From the NCBI GenBank assembly GCA_028709605.1, contig JAQVWR010000005.1, positions 1 through 35,162 on the forward strand: 35,162 bases of DNA, read 5' to 3'. The stretch comes from Proteiniphilum sp. Its GTDB lineage: Bacteria > Bacteroidota > Bacteroidia > Bacteroidales > Dysgonomonadaceae. Of the stretch, positions 17,703 to 26,200 are shown piece after piece (position 1 is the stretch's first letter; each line of letters starts with the position of its first letter). The notes beneath the pieces are model-generated. The model worked only from the letters and a program-made list of their open reading frames with translations, ran no database searches and was not told where the DNA came from. The translations under genes and the position numbers were made by a program.

Positions 17703-18674
17703 ATGTGCAAAATAACTGATAACATACAGGAAACCAGGCAATATTTAGAGAAAATGTTTGGCGAGCGAATGGAAATAACTCCGTTAGACGGTGAATATCA
17801 AAATTTGCTGCCACTAACTATACGTGAGGGCTACAAATTGTTTAAGACACATATTCTCAACGAGGAAGTATGCCTGCTATTCGGATTAAATGACAATGAA
17901 TATACGCCCGTGCAGTTGCGAAAACAAAAACAGATAGTTACGAAAGTAACAGAAATGCCTGTTGTTTTCGTGTTTAAGAAACTTCATTCTTATAATATAC
18001 AGCGGATTATCGCCCAGCGTGTCAATTTTATTGTTATTGACAAACAAATGTATTTACACGATTTTTTGATAAATTTGAGAAAGCCTAAAAATGATACAAG
18101 GACAAGCGATACGTTGATTCCCCCGATTGCACAATGTGCATTATTGTATCATATAGAGAAGAACAGTCTTGAAAACAAAACAATTGAGGACATATCTCAA
18201 ATTTTTTCGTGCTCATATCCTACGGCGGCAAGAGCTGTAAGTTGGTTGACTAATAATAATTTGATAGATTTGCCTAACGAAAAAACAAAACGACTTATTT
18301 TTTCGGACGACAACAATTCGTTATGGAAAAAAGCGGTTGATCTGCTTCGTTCACCTATCGAGCGAATTGTTTACACTGACGAAACAATTAAGAACGCTTG
18401 CATAAGTGGAATTAACGCCTTGTCTGCCTACTCGATGCTCAATGATGAAAGCCGAAGATATTATGCCGTGAATAAAATCCAATTCAAAGGACTTAAAATA
18501 GATACAAACAAAGTGTTTGGAGAAAACACTGTTCAAGTTTGGCGTTATGACCCGTACATTTTGAGCGAAAACGGTAAAGTTGACAAACTGTCCCTTTATT
18601 TGTCATTGAGGAATAATACCGACGAAAGAATACAAATTGAATTAGAAAATATGTTGAACGAAATAAAATGGTAA
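17703..18674 (+). CDS. Winged-helix regulator, putative antitoxin of an AbiE-like pair
   Basis: A 323-residue cytoplasmic protein. The first 130 or so residues form an alpha/beta domain (LPLTIREGYKLFKTHILNEE, PVVFVFKKLHSYNIQRIIAQRVNFIVIDKQMYL). A helix-turn-helix/winged-helix region follows at about 145-200 (EDISQIFSCSYPTAARAVSWLTNNNLI), then a C-terminal domain. Proteins of this type, often labelled MarR-like, are known to me as partners of AbiEii-type nucleotidyltransferases. It is therefore the likely repressor and antitoxin, by analogy with AbiEi. The ATG at 17703 is preferred over a TTG two codons upstream. Its TAA overlaps the next gene by 7 bp. AT-rich, so probably transferred. Confidence 0.72.
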   Translation: MCKITDNIQETRQYLEKMFGERMEITPLDGEYQNLLPLTIREGYKLFKTHILNEEVCLLFGLNDNEYTPVQLRKQKQIVTKVTEMPVVFVFKKLHSYNIQRIIAQRVNFIVIDKQMYLHDFLINLRKPKNDTRTSDTLIPPIAQCALLYHIEKNSLENKTIEDISQIFSCSYPTAARAVSWLTNNNLIDLPNEKTKRLIFSDDNNSLWKKAVDLLRSPIERIVYTDETIKNACISGINALSAYSMLNDESRRYYAVNKIQFKGLKIDTNKVFGENTVQVWRYDPYILSENGKVDKLSLYLSLRNNTDERIQIELENMLNEIKW

Positions 18675-19444
18675 GAGGAATAGATAAATTTAGGGAGTTT
18701 TTTGCCGATTATGCTGAAAATTATGTGATTATTGGCGGAACTGCCTGTGAGATTTACGAAGAGCAATACGCACAAATCCCGCGAGCTACAAAAGATATAG
18801 ATATAATACTTGTTGTGGAAGCGTTATCAGCTGAATTTGTAACGCAATTTTGGGAATTTGTAAAAGCTGCCAATTATGATGAACGGAATAAGGGAGTTGG
18901 TAAAAACAAGCAAGAATACTACCGTTTTAAAAAGCCCGAAAACACAGATTTTCCCTATCAAGTGGAGTTATTTTCTCGAAATATCGGACTAAAAGGTTTT
19001 CCCGAAGATGCACGCATTACGCCCATTCCGGTTGATGAAGATTTGTCGAGCTTATCGGCGATATTAATGGACGACGATTATTACAATTTCACTTTGAAAC
19101 ACAGTTCGATAGATGACGGCATCCATTTGGCAAACATCGAAAGCCTTATTTGCTTGAAAGCAAAAGCTTATTTGGATTTAGCCAATCGAAGGAATGAAGG
19201 TGAGCAAGTGGACAAAAAACACATCGAAAAACACAAAAAAGACGTTTTTCGTTTGTCAGCTATGCATAGTGCTGAAAGTTCTTTTGATGCACCCGATACT
19301 CTAAAATCTGATATTTACGATTTTTGTGTACGCATTCAAACAGAGGAACCCAATGCTGATTTCTTTAAAGCAGCCGGATTACCTAAAAGCATTACAGCTG
19401 AGCAACTTATCGAACAAATCAAAAAAAGTTTTAAGATAGAATAA
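18668..19444 (+). CDS. AbiEii/MenT-like nucleotidyltransferase, putative toxin
   Basis: A 258-residue protein of the nucleotidyltransferase fold. The signature is VIIGGTACEIY (Gly23-Gly24) followed by RATKDIDIIL, with metal-binding Asp43 and Asp45 and a likely third carboxylate in QVELFSR (Glu100). The helix LICLKAKAYLDL and VDKKHIEKHKKDVFRL match the conserved C-terminal region of AbiEii/AbiGii-type proteins. Characterised relatives such as AbiEii and the MenT toxins transfer nucleotides, in some cases to tRNA 3' ends, and stop growth. Whether this protein does so is inference. It overlaps the upstream regulator by 7 bp, and its TAA shares an A with the ATG of the next gene. Confidence 0.8.
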   Translation: MVRGIDKFREFFADYAENYVIIGGTACEIYEEQYAQIPRATKDIDIILVVEALSAEFVTQFWEFVKAANYDERNKGVGKNKQEYYRFKKPENTDFPYQVELFSRNIGLKGFPEDARITPIPVDEDLSSLSAILMDDDYYNFTLKHSSIDDGIHLANIESLICLKAKAYLDLANRRNEGEQVDKKHIEKHKKDVFRLSAMHSAESSFDAPDTLKSDIYDFCVRIQTEEPNADFFKAAGLPKSITAEQLIEQIKKSFKIE

Positions 19445-20208
19445 TGCGGATTCAATTTGCATCAGATATACATTTGGAATTTAAGGAAAATCTCGAATTT
19501 GTTCGTGCCGGTGCTTTTAAGGTAAACGGTGATATTTTGATTTTAGCCGGAGATATATATTATTTGGATGAAAAGTTATTGCATCAGTGCGATTTTTTTA
19601 AATGGGCATCAGACAATTACGAGCAAACATTATTGATACCCGGCAATCATGAATATTATCGTCATGGTGATATTGTAAAAGATGGCAATACATGGAAACT
19701 CAATATTTTGTCAAATGTTGCGTATTATCAAAATGAAGTAGTTCACATAAACAATACAGATATTATTTTATCCACCTTGTGGTCATATATACGAACTGAA
19801 AACGAAATAGCAGTTTATAATGGTATCAACGATTTTAGATTGATTTCTTATGATGATGGTGTGTTTTTGCCAAAAAACTTCAATGATGAACATATAAAAT
19901 GTTTGTCATTTATAAAACAAAAAGTTAAAGAAAGTTCTGCAAAGAACATTGTTGTGGTTACGCATCATGTGCCAACTTTCAAAGCTGTTGCCCTACACCA
20001 TAGAAACAGTAGATTAAGTGATGCTTTCGCTTGTGAATTAGGAGATTTTATTGCAGACAGCCCAATTGATTATTGGATATACGGTCATTCTCATACAAAT
20101 ATTGATGTTGAAATAGGAAATACAAAAATCTTGTCGAATCAATTAGGGGATGTACATATGGGAGAACACAAGCAAGGTTTTGAAGGTGCTAGAAGTATTC
20201 AAGTATAA
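19444..20208 (+). CDS. Calcineurin-like metallophosphoesterase
   Basis: A 254-residue enzyme of the metallophosphoesterase superfamily with all main motifs: SDIHLE (Asp8, His10), LAGDIYY (Asp37), PGNHEYY (Asn68, His69), VVTHHVP (His174/His175) and YGHSHTN (His215, His217). Such enzymes hydrolyse phosphomonoesters or phosphodiesters, including nucleotides and nucleic acids; the substrate here is unknown. Its start overlaps the nucleotidyltransferase stop (TAATG), so it is translationally coupled and probably functions with that protein. The TAA stop (20206-20208) lies directly against the first base of IS copy 2, so the native C-terminus may have been trimmed by a few residues. Confidence 0.85.
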   Translation: MRIQFASDIHLEFKENLEFVRAGAFKVNGDILILAGDIYYLDEKLLHQCDFFKWASDNYEQTLLIPGNHEYYRHGDIVKDGNTWKLNILSNVAYYQNEVVHINNTDIILSTLWSYIRTENEIAVYNGINDFRLISYDDGVFLPKNFNDEHIKCLSFIKQKVKESSAKNIVVVTHHVPTFKAVALHHRNSRLSDAFACELGDFIADSPIDYWIYGHSHTNIDVEIGNTKILSNQLGDVHMGEHKQGFEGARSIQV

Positions 20209-21293
20209 CCTTAATTCCGCAAGGTCATTGTAAATATAAATAAGCAAAGCGCTGATAAAAAATATCTTACCTAACGCTTTGCCATGTGTAAGATTTCACT
20301 TATTTTTATGCTTGCAAACAAAAAAAGTAAATCATACAAAGGATGAAAATACAAAAAGTTTCTCAATCCATCACTTCTTTTGCCGGAATTTCATTTGTAC
20401 ATGAAGAATTTAACAAATCCGGTTTATTAAATCTCATCGATAATCATCTCGGTATAAGGAATTTCACCGGTCATCAGCACGGTGAGCTATTTAGGCCCTG
20501 GTTTGAAATATTTTTTTGTGGAGGAGAAGTGGCAGAGGATGTCGGGGAGCATTTGCGTTCAACACTTGAGAACATACCCGGCAACCGTGTAGCCAGTCCC
20601 GATACCCTGCTTCGTGTGATAAAAGAGTTGGCGAAGGATATAATTGATACGGTTTCAAAGAATTGTAATCTTTTCTATGTCCGTGCAAACAAATCCGAAA
20701 ACATGACGGAACAGGTCTGCCAAATAAGCGAATGGAAAAAAGTAGAAATCAACTATAACACATACCAGGTGGGCTCCATCCCCGTATTTTGACTAATGAT
20801 CATGAATCAAGCGAAAAAGAGGTGATTGAATATTACAACATGCGTGGATCCGGTGAAAAGCTGTTCGACATCCAGAACAACGACTTTGGTTGGGGACGTC
20901 TTCCCACATCAGAGATGAATAGTAATACACTCTTCCTGATTATGACCGCCATGATGAAAAACTTCTACAACTACTTTATCAACAAGGTAGCAGCCCTGTT
21001 TAAAGATATCCCCTCGACGTCAAGAATGAAACGATTTATTTTCAAATTCATCTGTGTCGCCGGGAAATGGATAAACAAACCTGACAGGGCGCAATGTGTC
21101 TTGTCGTGAAAAAAGAGTGAAAATCTCACATTTTTTCCCGTAATTTGTTATCAAGTCTAATAATCTTGTTGTCCGATTAATCATGTTGAGAGAAAAGCAA
21201 GTGAAAAACCTGGATGAATCTTGAAATAATCTGCCTGAAAGGGCAACTGAAATATTTTCAACCCGGCAAAGGATTTTGCTTGCGGATTTTAGG
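20209..21293 (+). mobile_element. IS1380-like element copy 2, internally deleted
   Basis: 1,085 bp with the same terminal inverted repeats as copy 1 and the same orientation. It keeps 97 bp (21080-21176) that copy 1 lacks; apart from this the copies align at a constant offset of 3,802 with about eight substitutions. The right end TTTTAGG is followed by GATAA. It shares copy 1's internal transposase deletions, so it too depends on a transposase supplied in trans. Confidence 0.78.
20343..21109 (+). pseudogene. IS1380-family transposase remnant, copy 2
   Basis: Same N-terminal 108 residues and same internal jump to NLFYVRANKSENMTEQV as copy 1. The Trp codon is intact here, so the first frame runs 149 residues to a TGA at 20790. 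The C-terminal part (LTNDHESSEKEVIEYYNMRG to VAGKWINK) continues in a different frame from about 20789. Because the first catalytic aspartates are deleted in both copies, this is not an instance of productive programmed frameshifting. Copy 2 appears closer to the shared ancestor than copy 1. Confidence 0.8.
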
Positions 21294-21298
21294 GATAA
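21294..21298. repeat. Right 5-bp direct repeat of the composite element
   Basis: GATAA directly after the TTTTAGG end of IS copy 2, identical to 16402-16406. Confidence 0.7.
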
Positions 21299-21341
21299 TA
21301 TAAAGAACCGAGACAAAGGAACATATTTGATTGAATAATAT

Positions 21342-21349
21342 TATCTTTG
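21342..21349 (+). promoter_or_regulatory. Putative -7 box for the ECF sigma factor gene
   Basis: TATCTTTG matches TAnnTTTG, 48 bp right of the composite element's end and about 92 bp before the sigma-factor ATG. No TTTG box at 19-21 bp. The composite's insertion point therefore lies just upstream of this promoter. Confidence 0.45.
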
Positions 21350-21380
21350 CCCAGGATGCGTTTTGAATGATAACAACCTT

Positions 21381-21473
21381 ATGAAAAGCCCTAAGACTGA
21401 AAATATTGACTTTTATCTACCGTATAAGGTGAATACATTTCATGAACACAGAGTCATACAGAAGAGAATTTGA
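21381..21473 (+). other. Short upstream ORF overlapping the sigma-factor start
   Basis: ATG at 21381 opens a 30-codon frame (MKSPKTENIDFYLPYKVNTF and ten more residues) that ends at 21473, out of frame with and overlapping the sigma-factor start at 21442. It may couple or dampen translation of the sigma factor, or be chance. Confidence 0.25.
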
Positions 21474-21978
21474 AGAAATCTTCCTTCAGTATTATCCGAA
21501 AGTCAAAATGTTTGCAGCATCTCTTCTGAAATCGGAAAAGGAAGCTGAAGATGTGGCACAGGATATCTTCGTGAAATTATGGGAACAACCGGATTCATGG
21601 GAGAGAAATCTTGTGAAGGGCTATCTGTATGCTATGGTTAAAAATCATGTGTTCAACCGCATGAAACGAAAAAATATTGAATCACAATACATACATGCCC
21701 AGATGAATTTACATTCACTGGAAGAGATCGTAGAATATAAAGATCCCCTGAACGAAATATACCATGAAGAGTTACAGCTTTTGTTGAAATTATCTTTAGA
21801 ACAGATGCCCGACAAACGCAGGGAAGTGTTTGAAATGAGCCGCTTTCAGCATCTGAGCAATCATGAAATCGCAGAAAAAATGAACCTTTCGGTTCGAACG
21901 GTAGAACAGCATATCCATTTAGCCTTAAAAGATCTTAAAAAACTTCTCATCGTTACAATTTTTTTGATTCATCTTTAA
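21442..21978 (+). CDS. ECF-type RNA polymerase sigma factor
   Basis: A 178-residue sigma-70 family factor. Region 2 (about residues 10-75) contains FLQYYPKVKMFAASLLKSEKEAEDVAQDIFVKLWE and AMVKNHVFNRMKR. Region 4 (about 120-170) contains LEQMPDKRREVFEMSRFQHLSNHEIAEKMNLSVRTVEQHI, the -35-binding helix-turn-helix. It belongs to the Bacteroidetes ECF group that sits next to FecR and SusC genes and activates them on ligand binding. The C-terminus is hydrophobic (LIVTIFLIHL), as often seen in this group. It is followed after about 96 bp by fecR. The ATG at 21442 is the only good in-frame start, with a stop close upstream. Confidence 0.92.
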   Translation: MNTESYRREFEEIFLQYYPKVKMFAASLLKSEKEAEDVAQDIFVKLWEQPDSWERNLVKGYLYAMVKNHVFNRMKRKNIESQYIHAQMNLHSLEEIVEYKDPLNEIYHEELQLLLKLSLEQMPDKRREVFEMSRFQHLSNHEIAEKMNLSVRTVEQHIHLALKDLKKLLIVTIFLIHL

Positions 21979-22074
21979 GTAGTAACCGCTTCTCAGTTGT
22001 CTTCATATATAGAGAAAGAATATAAAAGGCCGTTGAACCGGAACGCTGAGACTTCTTTTTGACAGACAAACGTG

Positions 22075-23064
22075 ATGGAAAACTATTTTAACAAGATCAT
22101 TGGATTATTTGCAAAATCGGAAGTGTCCATTTCCGCACAAATGGAGTTTTATCGGTGGCTGACCGACGAAAAGTTTTCCGGGGAAAAGGAGAGGGCTTTG
22201 CGTGACTTATGGGATAGCATGGCAGAAAACAAGCCTGCAGAAGTTTCATCAGAAATACAACAATCGTTGCGGAATGTACTGCAAAAAATTCAACAACGTC
22301 GCAGCAATGTCCACATTCATCTTCTTCGTTTTTGGCAGATAGCCGCTGCTTGTCTGCTGATCGCCTTACTCTCCACGCTTTACTTCAGTTCCAATGAGAC
22401 ACCGAAGACCCCCGATCTTATTGAACAGTATGTGCCAACCGCCAAAACGGTCCGCCTGACCCTGCCTGACGGGACCGAAGTACAAATGAATTCTACCGCT
22501 ACCTTGCTGTACCCGGAACGATTCACCGGAGCATGCAGAAGTGTATATTTGATCGGTGAAGCAAATTTCAAAGTAGCGAAAAATGAGCAACAGCCTTTCA
22601 TCGTGAAATCAGACGATTTTCAAGTGACGGCTCTGGGAACAGAATTCAATATGAAAGCATATCCCGGCGATTCCATTCTGTCGGCCACTCTGCTTTCCGG
22701 AAGTGTGGAAGTCAAATTCAACAACCTGACATCAGCTTTGGTCTTACATCCGAGCGAACAAATCACATACAACAAATCTACGAAAAAAGAACTCATCAGC
22801 CATCCCGATATCAACGAAATAACAGCCTGGCAAAGAGGAGAAATTGTATTTAAATCCTCAACCATGGAAGAGATCATCACCGTGCTGGAGCGAAAATATC
22901 CTTACTCATTTGTGTATTCCCAGAACACTTTAAAAGAGGACAGATATACCCTTCGTTTTAAGGATACTACTTCGTTGCAGGAGGTCATGGAGGTTATTAC
23001 AGAAATATCAGGATACATGCAATACAGAATAAAAAACGATAAATGTTATATATCGCCTTTATAA
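22075..23064 (+). CDS. FecR-type anti-sigma factor
   Basis: A 329-residue inner-membrane anti-sigma factor. The cytoplasmic N-terminal part (about residues 1-84) would bind the ECF sigma factor. A single membrane helix follows (FWQIAAACLLIALLSTLYF, about 85-103), then the periplasmic FecR domain (VRLTLPDGTEVQMNSTATLLYPERF, GEANFKVAKNEQQPFIVKS, LGTEFNMKAY). A C-terminal DUF4974-like STN-contact domain comes last (FKSSTMEEIITVLERKYPYSFVYS to SPL). It is expected to receive the signal from the STN domain of the SusC protein encoded next. The ATG at 22075 is used rather than the GTG one codon earlier. Confidence 0.92.
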   Translation: MENYFNKIIGLFAKSEVSISAQMEFYRWLTDEKFSGEKERALRDLWDSMAENKPAEVSSEIQQSLRNVLQKIQQRRSNVHIHLLRFWQIAAACLLIALLSTLYFSSNETPKTPDLIEQYVPTAKTVRLTLPDGTEVQMNSTATLLYPERFTGACRSVYLIGEANFKVAKNEQQPFIVKSDDFQVTALGTEFNMKAYPGDSILSATLLSGSVEVKFNNLTSALVLHPSEQITYNKSTKKELISHPDINEITAWQRGEIVFKSSTMEEIITVLERKYPYSFVYSQNTLKEDRYTLRFKDTTSLQEVMEVITEISGYMQYRIKNDKCYISPL

Positions 23065-23128
23065 CTCGTTAAGTATGCATTGATCCGTAAAATTTATGTT
23101 GGTATGGATACATCATAATGTGAAAAAA

Positions 23129-23156
23129 CCGGAATAGAGATGCCACTCTATTCCGG
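23129..23156. other. Perfect 11-bp hairpin between fecR and susC
   Basis: CCGGAATAGAG (23129-23139) and CTCTATTCCGG (23146-23156) form a perfect stem with a 6-base loop. AAAAAA lies on the left side and no T tract on the right. Read on the plus strand it is a strong hairpin without a U tract; read on the minus strand it is a textbook terminator (stem then T run). It lies in the leader of susC, so it could be a transcript-stability or processing element in the PUL mRNA. Confidence 0.65.
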
Positions 23157-23226
23157 AGGAAAAGTGTCAGAGTTATACTCTTTAATTCCTGAAGAATCAG
23201 TTAAATTTCTAATCTAACACTACGAA

Positions 23227-26200
23227 ATGAATATTAAAGGTATGAAATTATTTTACATGAAAAAGACACACGCGCTCTTTTTTATCTTTTTTTCCTGTTT
23301 TGTTGTTTCACACACCGTTTTGTTTGCTCAAAGCAATGTCTTAATCACAATTAAGCACAACAACATCACGGTTATTGAAGCGTTACAGGCAGTTGAGAAA
23401 CAGTCGGGAATGTTCCTTGCCTATAATGAATCACAGATGAAAAATGAAAAGACTCTCGATTTAAATATAGAGAGGGAGAAAATGGACGATGTCCTGGCTC
23501 AGATACTGAAGGGAACGGGATTCACCTATCAGTTGAAAGGCAACTTTATCCTGATCATACCTGAACAACAAATCAGTCAGAATCGGATCAGCGGAACGGT
23601 TTCCGATGAAAACGGGAACCCTGTAATAGGAGCGAACGTGGTTGAAAAAGGAACGGCCAATGGTGCGGTTACGGATCTGGACGGTACATTCACACTGAAC
23701 GTTGCAGACAATGCCGTACTGCATATCTCTTACATAGGCTACCTGTCACAAGATATTCACACCGTCGGAAGAACTTTTTTCAGCATCATCTTGCAAGAAG
23801 ACTTAAAAACACTGGAGGAACTGGTCGTAATCGGGTATGGAACGGTGAAGAGGCGCGATGTCACAACTGCCGTATCCTCAATTTCTACGGAAAGTATCGG
23901 TGAGCGTCCGATTATCTCTGCCGCCCAGGCCATACAGGGAAAGGCGGCAGGTGTGAACGTTTACCAGCCCAGCGGCACCCCCGGTGGCGAAATGGTCATC
24001 CGTGTGCGCGGCACCACCTCCTTTAATGGCAGCAATGAACCCTTGTATGTGGTGGACGGCGTACCAGTGGACAATCTTAACTTCTTGTCTCCGATGGATA
24101 TTGCCGACATGCAGATTTTAAAAGATGCCTCATCTGCAGCAATTTACGGTTCACGTGCGGCAAACGGCGTAGTGCTGATCACGACCAAACAGGCGACAGC
24201 AGGCGCGAAAGTTGCCGCAAATATACAACTTGGAATCAGTCGTGTAAGCAACCCTATTCAATCGCTAAATGCCGCTCAATACAAACAATTGATCGATGAG
24301 ATCCGTCCCGGGACCATTCCGGAAGGAACAACCGACCGGACAGACTGGTTCAAAGAAGTATATGGTGCCGGGATCACACAAAATTATCAATTACAGGTGT
24401 CCGACGGAAATGACAAGTTACGTTATTTCGTATCGGGAGGATATCTCGATGAAAAAGGCGTGCTAAGTTCGGCATTTTTCCGACGGTTCAACCTTCGCAG
24501 CAATGTGGAAAGCCAGGTACGGAAATGGCTTCGTTTCGGATTGAACTTATCCTACTCCGATAACACGAGCAATAGCATTATTACCGGTCAGGGTTCCAAT
24601 CGCGGAGGTGTGGTATTGGCTGTAGTGAATCTTCCGACAGCCGCCACCATTACAAATGAAGAGACCGGGTTGTATAACCGTCTTTTCTTCGGACAGAATA
24701 TCACCAATCCGATTGAATCGATCGAAAACGGTAAAAACAATCAGAACAACGAAAACCGTTTGATTGGCTCCTGTAACACAACCATTGCCTTTCTGCCGGA
24801 ACTGATCCTGAAAACTTCATTTACGTTGGATCGCCGCAATGGCAAGGAAACAGGTTTCACTCCCCCTTCGCACGGTTCAGACAGGGACGATTGGGGATAC
24901 GCCTGGGATCAACGCGCGATGAATACATTACTGGTATTTGATAATGTACTGACGTATAAAAAAACAATCGCAAAAAAGCACCATTTTGAAGGTATGGGCG
25001 GAACATCATGGACGGATTCCAAATGGTCACAAAGTTATATCAATGGTTCCCATTTCAAGGATGGTTATATACATACCCTGAACGCGGCCAACAAAATTGC
25101 CTGGGACAATACGGGATCAGATGCATCAGAATGGGCCATCATGTCGGCGTTCGGACGACTTGCCTATAATTACGACAGCCGGTACCTTTTTACCTTCAAC
25201 ATTCGCGGGGACGGTTCGTCGAAACTGCATCCCGATCATCGCTGGGGAACATTTCCTTCGTTCTCCGGCGCATGGCGCATATCGTCGGAAAACTTTATGC
25301 GGGAGCTTACCTGGATAGACGATCTGAAGATCAGAGGCGGCTGGGGACAAACAGGAAATCAGTCCGGAATCGGCGATTACGCCTACCTGCAACGGTATAA
25401 TATTAGCAGGCAGCCATGGTTCGAAACCGGAAAAACAGACGCCATCCCTCTCGTAACTCCGGCAAATCTCCGCACGACGGACCTTACCTGGGAAACGACC
25501 TCGCAAACCAATATCGGTTTGGATGCGACGCTGCTGAATAGCCGGCTGACCATTGCTTTGGATTACTACGACAAGCATACGACCGATATGTTGATGTTTG
25601 TGACCGTACCGACAGGAGCAGCAGAAGCAACCGAAATTGTACGGAATGAAGGTGTCATGACAAACCGCGGCTTTGAGTTTGCCGTGAACGCACGTAATGT
25701 CACCGGAGCCTTCAGCTGGGATACTGATTTCAACATTTCATTCAACAGGAACAAGCTGAAAAGTCTCGAATTGCAGAAAATATATAAAGATGCCGAGACC
25801 ACGGACGCTTTTCACCAAACACGCGTTGTACGAAATGAGCCGGGACGGTCCTTGGGAGGCTTCTGGGGATATATCAGCGACGGGGTAGATCCCGAAACCG
25901 GAGAGTTAATGTACCGCGATTTGAATGAAGACGGCAGAATCAGTCCTTCGGATCAGACCTATATTGGAGACCCCAATCCGTCATTCACTTACGGGTTAAC
26001 CAACTCATTTTCTTATAAAGGTTTTACCCTGAATATACTCCTGCAAGGATCCGTTGGAAATGACATCTTTAACGCTTCGAAAGGAGATACGCAAGGAATG
26101 CATGATCTAAAAAATCAATCGGTTGAAGTGTTAAGGCGTTGGCGTACGCCGGGACAAATCACCGATGTGCCGAAAGCTGGCTTTAACCTGCAGCCGTCGA

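Larger units (their letters stand above)
16407..21293 (+). mobile_element. Composite element: two defective IS1380-like copies flanking AT-rich cargo
   Basis: A 4,887-bp unit made of two direct IS copies (16407-17394 and 20209-21293) around about 2.8 kb of cargo. The outer flanks are GATAA on both sides. The inner flanks (TTTTA after copy 1, TATAA before copy 2) match neither GATAA nor each other, so the simplest reading is a single insertion of the whole composite. Cargo GC in sampled lines is about 32-37%, against 55-67% in sampled lines of neighbouring housekeeping genes. The cargo comprises a broken helix-turn-helix gene and a regulator-nucleotidyltransferase-phosphoesterase operon. The element sits between a minus-strand promoter (16261) and a plus-strand promoter (21342) of unrelated genes. 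Confidence 0.75.

Noticed and set aside
16407-21293. Two independent IS insertions around resident genes
   Set aside because: Each copy would need matching flanks; copy 1 has GATAA/TTTTA and copy 2 TATAA/GATAA, and only the outer pair matches.
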